From positions 1 to 19,479 of the forward strand of contig JAFDBW010000284.1 of the NCBI GenBank assembly GCA_019313105.1: a stretch of 19,479 bases of DNA, in the 5' to 3' direction. Under the pieces are notes generated by a model that saw only the letters and a program-made list of their open reading frames with translations, was not told where the DNA came from and made no database searches. Positions within the stretch are counted from its first letter, which is position 1. Each line of letters opens with the position of its first letter. This DNA comes from Deltaproteobacteria bacterium (GTDB lineage Bacteria > Desulfobacterota > Desulfuromonadia > Desulfuromonadales > BM103). A program made the position numbers and the translations under genes. This document shows, in pieces, positions 13,742-19,479 of this stretch.

Positions 13742-16700
13742 TTATTGCACCGAGGCGCCGAGTTCGACCCTGGCGCGGGTAGTTGTCTCCTTATCCGGAG
13801 CCGCTGTGATATCAGGCTCTTTGAGGAAAATTCTTTCCTTGGGCAGCTGTCCTTCTGCGCTGAGGAAATTCTGCACGGCCAAGGCCCTTTCCCGGGCGAG
13901 TTTGCCGAGGACCTCCTCGTCGACCTCGGTGTTGGCGTAAATCAGCTTCTCCATCTCGCTTTCCGGAAGTTTTTTCGTCATGCCGATGAAATTCCTCGGT
14001 TTGGGGAAATCCTTTTCGCGGTAAACCTGCCAGAGGTAGTCGGCATACTCCTCGGCGGATACCTTGACGTCGTCCTCGCCGAGCCCCTCGGGAAGGGCCT
14101 CTTCTTCGACCAGGTCAAGATATTTGAGCCTTCTGATCTCCGTAGACAGCTGCTCCTTGCGGTAGCCCTCCGGGTCATTGTCTGGATCGACAAAACCGCT
14201 GACTTCGACATCCAAACCGGGTCGATCGAGCAGCGCCCGGGACATGCGCTGCAGCTTGTCCTGCTCTACCGGACTCAGACGAGCGGTGCCGTAATCGAAA
14301 TGGATGCTGCTGAAATCCTCTTCACCGCCGCCAAGCATTGCGCCGAGCAGGGCGAAGGGCGAGGTGGCCGCTTTGACGAGCAGATTCTTTATAATGGTCC
14401 AGACCACACCGGCGATACTGAACTGTGGGTCTTCGAGATTGCCGTAAACCGGGATATCGAGATGAATCTCGCCGTTTCTGTCTTTGAGCAGCGCGACGGC
14501 CAGCTTGACCGGCAGGCTGGTTGCCTGCTCGCTTTCCACGGACTGGCCAAAAGTGAACTGATCGAGAAACACCTCGTTGGTGGCTTTCAGCTGGTTGTCT
14601 TCGACCTTGTATTCCAGCGAAAGGTTCAATTTGCCTTTTTCGATCAGGTAACCGACGTAATTTCCCGAGTAAGGCGACATGGGGCTCAAGTCAATATCGC
14701 GAAAACTTAATTTCAGGTCGAGGAAAAGTTTTTCCGCAAGCGGGTTGACAAAGCCGCTGACGCTCAAGGGGGATTGACCGCGCAGGCTGCCGCGCAGGTC
14801 AACCTCTGCACGGGCTGCGGGGTCGGAATTCAACCCGCTGATGCGCCCCCCCAGTTCCTGCATATCGGCATGGAATGCCCTGGGCAGGCTGCGATCGGTA
14901 AAGTCGACCTGTCCTCCCTGCAGGGTGACCGTATCGATCCGAACGATCGGGCGAGGTGTTTCCGGTTCGGCTTCATTATCTGTCGCCGCCACCGTTGCAG
15001 AAGAGTTCCCTGCTGCGTCTTCTTCTCCGACAAGTGAACCCTCTTTGCGGAACGCTTCAGCCAGGTTGAGGCGTGCCTCCTCATCAATCAGGACCTTGGC
15101 GAAATAGTCGCTGAGCGTGATCGACTCGATCGACAGCTCCAAGGGGGCCGTCTGTCCGTTGATCCTGGCGATTTGCAGACTGTCCCATTTGAGCAGGTCT
15201 TCGCGGTGGACGCCGTCCAGCAGGTGGAAGCGACTAATGCCGAGATTGCCTCCGAAACGTACCTTATGACCTTCTTGCGCCGGGGCTATCGACACCTGTG
15301 TTGTGAAATTCAGCGTGCCGTTCTGCAGCACCAGGTTTGCCTGCTCGCTGACATACGGGGCAAAGGTGTTCAGCGCGATGTTCTTCAGTTGGCCTTTCAT
15401 CTTCAATGACTGGTCTGCAAGGGACGCCGTGCCGTTCAGTCGGATCTGACCTTTGCGACCGAATCGCGTCGAAAACTCGAAAGGACTCTCAACTTTCTCC
15501 GGCGCAGCAAGGTTGCGGAATGTCAGGTTGAACTCCCGTGCCTGTAGGTTTACAGAGTTTTGTGGCATGTCGTCACGGACATCGAATTGCCAGTTGACAA
15601 GCGCCAGCTCATCAATTTGGTAACTGAACTCCCGTGCCTCATCCTTTGACGCGGGCGGTGGAGCGTCCTGCGGGGCCTCGGTTAATTTGGCCAGGACCGG
15701 GAAGTTGTTGGAGAGCAGGGACCAGTGTCCTACGTCGCTCCGGGAGAAATTTACCCGCCCGTCTTTGGCCACGTAGGATGCAAGCTCGAGCCGGTTTTCA
15801 GCCATGTCAAAAGAGAGTCCGGTCAATTCCAGCAGGGCGATGCCCATGCCTTCGGTCTTGTTGAAGGCCATGTATGCATCTTCCCATGCGAGATGGCCCT
15901 GACTGACCAGGAGCGGTTGCTGGGGGTTGATATCCAGCCTGGCGCTAACTGACATGCTGCCGCCGAGAGGGACTTTGTAGAAATCCTGGTAATAGGGTGC
16001 ATAAACGGCGGTCTTCAGATCTTTAAGGCCGGTTTGCAATCGGAGCGTGAACGGATCGAGCAGGAAGTCGCCATCAGCCGTGACGCTCTCTTCATGCTTG
16101 GTTGCCAGTGAGAGCTTGAATGGGATTGCTTCACTTGCATCCAAGTCAAAATTTTGCAAGTCGATATTGATCTCCTGGGCGGTGGTCGCAAAACCTCCGA
16201 CTGGGACATCGTCTTTGAAATGGACCACGCCATCACGGAGTCTGAAGTCGTCTATCAGCAGCCTGAGAGGTAGATCGGGTTGCTGTTCTTCGCTCTCCGG
16301 TGCGTGCTCTGTCTCCGGGCTTACAGGCTGATCGCTGCCCATTGCCATTCGACTGTGGTTCCAGACCCCTTGCCGGTCACGATTCAAATGAACTTCCAGG
16401 TTGTACACGTGCAACGTGCTGAGGTGAATCTCCTTGGCCAGCGGCCGGGTCGGCGCAATATCCACTTGCATCAGCGGCAGGAAAAACAGCCTTTCGTTCT
16501 GGCGGTCGCGGATATCGAGTGAGGTCAGATCGATGTGTCCGTGAAGTTCCACAACCGGGCCGGTGTCGGACGCGAGGCGGTAAAGGAGTTCCAGGTCGAA
16601 GCTGAGGCGCCCGTTACGCAACTGGACCGGTAGTTCCATCGGCACATAGCCGAGATAGAAGGGCAGGTCGATGTTGTCCAGTGACAGGTTGAGTCGCATT

Positions 16701-17350
16701 TCCCGGGCCTCGGTGAATGGCTTGAGTTCCCCTTTAACGTCGACGGGTGCGTCATTGACAATTGCATGCAACATCGGCTGCACAGGGTTGTCGACCATGT
16801 AGGGGAGGTTGCCGATGGCTGGCAGGGCCAGGGTCAAATCATGGATCGAATGACGGACCTGTTCGTCGAGGCTGCTGTCGACCAGCTCAACCGTGCCGTT
16901 ACGAATCGTCAGGTTGTTGATCGAGAAACGAGCCGGCTCCCCTGCAGTTTCAGGATCGACAGGTTCGTCTTCTTTTGGAATCAGACTACTGAAATTGAAC
17001 CGGTTTTCAGCCAGACGCTCAAGGTGTACATAGGGTGTATCGAGTTGCAGCTCGTCGATAACCGGAGCCATGTAATAAAGGGACTTCAGGCTCAGCGAGA
17101 GGGTCAGCTTTTGCCAGGTGATGAAGGGTGTTTCAGGGTCGGCTTCGCTAAGGGATAGGTCACCGATCGAAACGGTCAAACCGATCGGGTTGATGCTCAT
17201 CGAGCCGATGCTCAAGGTGCGGCCCGTTTCCTTCGCAACAAGACTTTGCGCCTTATCGACAATAATTCCGGGAAGGATCAGGCTGACAAAACCAAAAAGC
17301 AGGACGACGAACAATACACAGGCATAAAGCAGGCGCTTCCAGGTAGACAT
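13742..17350 (-). CDS. Large DUF748 (AsmA/TamB-like) envelope protein
   Basis: A 1202-residue protein with one N-terminal membrane helix (about residues 7-29), then a long beta-rich periplasmic body with repeated DUF748-type units (ITWQKLTLSLSLKSLYYMAP; VHLERLAENRFNFSSLIP; FSFRDIDLSPMSPYSGNYVG near residue 885). The C-terminal part resembles an OmpA-like segment (IHFDYGTARLSPVEQDKL; LDVEVSGFVDPDNDP). Family members are compared with AsmA and TamB bridge-like proteins, which span the periplasm and may move lipids or aid outer-membrane assembly. AAGGA lies 10 nt before the ATG. Its stop is about 20 nt from the IS right end. Divergent from the TetR/efflux operon. Confidence 0.88.
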   Translation of the reverse strand: MSTWKRLLYACVLFVVLLFGFVSLILPGIIVDKAQSLVAKETGRTLSIGSMSINPIGLTVSIGDLSLSEADPETPFITWQKLTLSLSLKSLYYMAPVIDELQLDTPYVHLERLAENRFNFSSLIPKEDEPVDPETAGEPARFSINNLTIRNGTVELVDSSLDEQVRHSIHDLTLALPAIGNLPYMVDNPVQPMLHAIVNDAPVDVKGELKPFTEAREMRLNLSLDNIDLPFYLGYVPMELPVQLRNGRLSFDLELLYRLASDTGPVVELHGHIDLTSLDIRDRQNERLFFLPLMQVDIAPTRPLAKEIHLSTLHVYNLEVHLNRDRQGVWNHSRMAMGSDQPVSPETEHAPESEEQQPDLPLRLLIDDFRLRDGVVHFKDDVPVGGFATTAQEINIDLQNFDLDASEAIPFKLSLATKHEESVTADGDFLLDPFTLRLQTGLKDLKTAVYAPYYQDFYKVPLGGSMSVSARLDINPQQPLLVSQGHLAWEDAYMAFNKTEGMGIALLELTGLSFDMAENRLELASYVAKDGRVNFSRSDVGHWSLLSNNFPVLAKLTEAPQDAPPPASKDEAREFSYQIDELALVNWQFDVRDDMPQNSVNLQAREFNLTFRNLAAPEKVESPFEFSTRFGRKGQIRLNGTASLADQSLKMKGQLKNIALNTFAPYVSEQANLVLQNGTLNFTTQVSIAPAQEGHKVRFGGNLGISRFHLLDGVHREDLLKWDSLQIARINGQTAPLELSIESITLSDYFAKVLIDEEARLNLAEAFRKEGSLVGEEDAAGNSSATVAATDNEAEPETPRPIVRIDTVTLQGGQVDFTDRSLPRAFHADMQELGGRISGLNSDPAARAEVDLRGSLRGQSPLSVSGFVNPLAEKLFLDLKLSFRDIDLSPMSPYSGNYVGYLIEKGKLNLSLEYKVEDNQLKATNEVFLDQFTFGQSVESEQATSLPVKLAVALLKDRNGEIHLDIPVYGNLEDPQFSIAGVVWTIIKNLLVKAATSPFALLGAMLGGGEEDFSSIHFDYGTARLSPVEQDKLQRMSRALLDRPGLDVEVSGFVDPDNDPEGYRKEQLSTEIRRLKYLDLVEEEALPEGLGEDDVKVSAEEYADYLWQVYREKDFPKPRNFIGMTKKLPESEMEKLIYANTEVDEEVLGKLARERALAVQNFLSAEGQLPKERIFLKEPDITAAPDKETTTRARVELGASVQ

Positions 17351-17470
17351 ATTCGAGCATCCTTCAGAAGAAATGTTATCTAAAGGCTAGCACGGATATC
17401 AGTGGACGCAAGATGTGAAGATCTATGACATTACTTGCACTCTGCAGGAGATGATGATGCAGGCGGACAG

Positions 17471-17508
17471 TGAACAAGTTCATCTCTTTGAACGATTCGT
17501 TCATGTTC
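17471..17508. promoter_or_regulatory. TGAAC-type dyads in the divergent DUF748/tetR region
   Basis: TGAAC-AA-GTTCA (17471-17482) and TGAACGA-T-TCGTTCA (17489-17503, 7-bp arms) lie side by side. GTTCATGTTC (17499-17508) recurs inverted as GAACATGAAC at 17582-17591. These look like operator sites; the binding protein is unknown. Confidence 0.45.
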
Positions 17509-17544
17509 CGTGGCTGCCTGGATGTGTACGCTGGAAGAAACCCC

Positions 17545-17572
17545 TTGACACGATTAAAACAGATGTTTTAAT
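17545..17572 (+). promoter_or_regulatory. Promoter of the tetR-efflux operon
   Basis: A perfect TTGACA (17545-17550) is followed after 16 nt by TTTAAT (17567-17572, five of six). The spacer and -10 lie inside a palindrome (17552-17573), as expected for a repressed promoter. Confidence 0.6.
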
Positions 17573-17582
17573 CATACGTATG
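17552..17582. promoter_or_regulatory. Probable TetR autoregulatory operator
   Basis: Perfect 9-bp arms GATTAAAAC and GTTTTAATC flank AGAT (17552-17573), covering the promoter spacer and -10. An adjoining perfect 10-bp palindrome CATACGTATG ends at 17582. The position argues for repression by the TetR protein encoded about 40 nt downstream. Confidence 0.6.
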
Positions 17583-17620
17583 AACATGAACCTTTCCTAA
17601 GTTGGAGGCATTGTCAGCTG

Positions 17621-18256
17621 ATGAGTCAGCCGGATACCAAGCAGAGGATTCTCGATGCAGCCGAACACCTGTTTGCAAGGAACGGCTACCATGCCACGTC
17701 GTTACGTGGGATAACCACAACAGCCGATGCCAACCTGGCAGCGGTCAATTATCATTTCGGCAGTAAGGAAGCCTTGCTTGAAGCGGTCATTGTCCGCCGG
17801 CTTGACCCGCTCAACGAGATTCGCCGCGGCCAGCTTGAGGCGCTTCTGCAAAAAGCCGAACTGGCTGGGGAGTTGCCATCCTGCCGAGAGGTCCTGCGCG
17901 CATTCGTCGAGCCGACTTTGCGCCTGCGCCAGCAGGGCTCCGAGGCCGAGGATTTCATCGCTCTGATCGGACGGACGCTCGCCGAGCCGCGTGGCATTGC
18001 GATGTCGATCTTCCTGCGACACATGCAGCCCCTTTTGCAGCGCATCTTCCAGGCGCTGGCCCTCTCGCTGCCTGCTTTGACAGAGCAGGACCTGTTCTGG
18101 CGCATGCATTTCACCATGGGCTGCCTGAGTCACATCATGCGTTGCCATGAGCGCTATTCGATGGTCCCGGACAATGTCAATATCGACCTGCCCGTCGATG
18201 AACTTATCGAACACTTTCTTGATTTTACTACCGCCGGTATGGAGGTGGCCAGGTGA
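17621..18256 (+). CDS. TetR/AcrR-family transcriptional regulator
   Basis: A 211-residue regulator. The N-terminal TetR helix-turn-helix lies at about residues 7-55 (TKQRILDAAEHLFARNGYHA; AAVNYHFGSKEALLEAVI), followed by an all-helical ligand-binding domain resembling that of CecR/YbiH-type regulators. GGAGG is present but 12 nt before ATG 17621. It probably represses its own promoter through the palindrome at 17552-17573 and thereby the efflux gene it overlaps (GTGA at 18253-18256). The inducer is likely a toxic compound exported by the pump, which is inference. Confidence 0.9.
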   Translation: MSQPDTKQRILDAAEHLFARNGYHATSLRGITTTADANLAAVNYHFGSKEALLEAVIVRRLDPLNEIRRGQLEALLQKAELAGELPSCREVLRAFVEPTLRLRQQGSEAEDFIALIGRTLAEPRGIAMSIFLRHMQPLLQRIFQALALSLPALTEQDLFWRMHFTMGCLSHIMRCHERYSMVPDNVNIDLPVDELIEHFLDFTTAGMEVAR

Positions 18257-19479
18257 TACGGGGTTTGTTGTTTGCCGCCATCTTGTCAGCCATGGTGGGC
18301 TGCACATTACATGAACCATCACCGGTTACTCTGACGGTTGAGCCTCCTCCCGGATATCTGGAAAGTCGGGAGAGCGGGATGACGAATGCTCCGACTGAGC
18401 GTTGGTGGCTGGCTTTTCAGGACGAACAGCTGAACCGGTTGATGGAAGAACTTTTCATGCAGAACCTTGAGTTGACCCAGCTGATAGCTCGGCTGGACCA
18501 GGTCGAGTCGCTGGTCAGGATCAACCGGAGCGCACAGTTGCCATTTCTTTCCTCGGACGGCAGCTTGTCCCGTTCGCAACAGCCCGGTCTGAACGATGAT
18601 TTGATCGGTAATACGGAACAACTATCGCTGGTTGCAGGATTCGAATTGGATCTCTGGGGGAAATTGAAGGCCAGGACCAAAGCTGCACAACTTGATTATG
18701 CTGCCGGCCAGGAGGATTTACAGACTCTCTATATAGGCTTGTCCGCGCGACTGGCAGACCTCTATTTCCTGGCCGTTGAACAGCGTGCGCAAATGGCTCT
18801 GAACGATCAACTGGTGGCTTCCTATGTCGACACAGAACAGCGTGTCGAACGTCGCTATCGACTTGGCCTGGCCCCGGCAATCGACATGTACCAGTCGCGT
18901 CAGACCCAGACGGCGGCCCGGTCAATTCGCTATCTTTATGAAGCGCGTCTGGCCGAAGCCGAACACGCGATCCGCGTTTTGCTCGGGCGCTACCCGGAGC
19001 AGAATAAAAACGGATCCCTTGCAAAGTTGCCTGCCGCCCCAGACCTTCCCGGTATCGGTATACCGGCTGACCTGTTGAATAATCGCCCAGACCTGAGGGC
19101 CGCGTTGACGCGGGTCGAAGCCGCCGACGAAAGGGTTGCTGCGGCTATTGCCGATCGCTTTCCGACGATCAGCCTGTCTGGCAGCTACGGGACGCTGCGT
19201 CAGGATGTGACCGCGGGGCTGCTGAGCGGTGAGTTCTGGAGTCTGCTTGGCAACCTCAGCATGCCGATTGTCGACGGCGGACGACGGCGGGCCGAGGTGG
19301 ATCGTCAGCAGGCGGCACTTCGTGAAGCCGTCGCACTCTACCAGCAGACCGTTCTCAACGCATTCAAGGATGTTGAAGATGCCCTGGCGAACAACTATGC
19401 CACGGCTCAAAGGTTGGAGCAACTTGTTGCAACGGCAGAAGCAACCGGGGCGACCTTGAGACTATCGACCGACCGCTAC
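18253..19479 (+). CDS. RND efflux outer-membrane lipoprotein, NodT/OprM family (partial)
   Basis: The frame runs off the right window edge after 409 codons. The start is GTG 18253, overlapping the tetR stop by 4 nt, with GGAGG 7 nt upstream. A lipoprotein signal ends in AMVGC with the lipidated Cys at residue 17. OMF (TolC-type) features follow: RWWLAFQDEQLNRLMEE, ELDLWGKLKART near residue 135, DLYFLAVEQR, RYRLGLAPAIDMYQSR, IPADLLNNRPDLRAA (NRPDL hallmark) near 275 and SLLGNLSMPIVDGGRRRAE near 330. It forms the outer-membrane channel of a tripartite pump; the adaptor and inner-membrane transporter are expected just past the window. Confidence 0.92.
   Translation, partial: MIRGLLFAAILSAMVGCTLHEPSPVTLTVEPPPGYLESRESGMTNAPTERWWLAFQDEQLNRLMEELFMQNLELTQLIARLDQVESLVRINRSAQLPFLSSDGSLSRSQQPGLNDDLIGNTEQLSLVAGFELDLWGKLKARTKAAQLDYAAGQEDLQTLYIGLSARLADLYFLAVEQRAQMALNDQLVASYVDTEQRVERRYRLGLAPAIDMYQSRQTQTAARSIRYLYEARLAEAEHAIRVLLGRYPEQNKNGSLAKLPAAPDLPGIGIPADLLNNRPDLRAALTRVEAADERVAAAIADRFPTISLSGSYGTLRQDVTAGLLSGEFWSLLGNLSMPIVDGGRRRAEVDRQQAALREAVALYQQTVLNAFKDVEDALANNYATAQRLEQLVATAEATGATLRLSTDRY

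Noticed and set aside
13721..14710. 329-codon open frame on the plus strand
   Set aside because: Antisense to the DUF748 gene, which has family similarity over its full length.
17415..17600. 61-codon ORF before tetR
   Set aside because: It runs through the promoter, operator palindromes and dyads, and has no ribosome binding site.
1..19479. CRISPR array, tRNA or rRNA genes
   Set aside because: No regularly spaced direct repeats and no recognisable tRNA or rRNA sequence were seen by eye.

Overview
The window looks like chromosomal DNA of a Gram-negative, probably anaerobic or facultative respiratory bacterium. The gene set (a small CxxCH cytochrome c, a rubrerythrin-like ferritin fold, PilZ, a B12-binding radical SAM protein, a DUF748 envelope protein and a chelatase AAA+/VWA gene) most resembles the Desulfuromonadales (Geobacter, Desulfuromonas, Pelobacter). 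That assignment is inference from content and was not searched. No rRNA, tRNA, CRISPR array or prophage was recognised.

Layout. Bases 1-640 hold the N-terminal part of a B12-binding radical SAM protein (minus strand, cut by the window edge). A cytochrome c5-like gene and an overlooked 33-residue Cys/Lys-rich ORF follow (808-1331, minus). Two tandem 48-residue single-pass membrane proteins (1732-2082, plus) have a good promoter, strong ribosome binding sites and a terminator, and are flanked by inverted copies of a GAGACTGGGG-type motif. A ferritin-like gene (minus) and an exported DUF4350/GATase-like protein (plus) come next. About 750 bp without a clear gene (3935-4690) is packed with hairpins and lies between two copies of a related terminator hairpin. 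Then, on the minus strand, come PilZ, a CoA-type Nudix hydrolase, a chelatase AAA+/VWA gene and a CLC channel with CBS domains. A cupin and a small membrane-anchored protein follow. pncB (plus) and a pncA-like isochorismatase (minus) meet tail to tail, and together fit the nicotinamide to nicotinate to NaMN salvage route. A tnpB-only IS1341/IS605-type element (about 12478-13720) separates pncA from a 1202-residue DUF748 gene. A TetR gene and a NodT/OprM-type outer-membrane lipoprotein (start of an RND efflux operon, cut by the right edge) are divergent from DUF748.

The most notable signals are these. (1) The chelatase gene is split at a run of ten A residues so that a -1 slip joins the AAA+ half to the VWA half. 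This fits programmed frameshifting that would make ChlI-like and ChlD-like subunits from one gene. (2) The tandem mini-membrane proteins sit in an inverted-repeat-flanked cassette. (3) tnpB keeps its RuvC D/E/D residues and zinc finger but has an in-frame TAG at codon 90. (4) The IS appears to have split a DUF748-pncA operon. (5) The TetR promoter region holds several dyads, one lying inside the promoter spacer.
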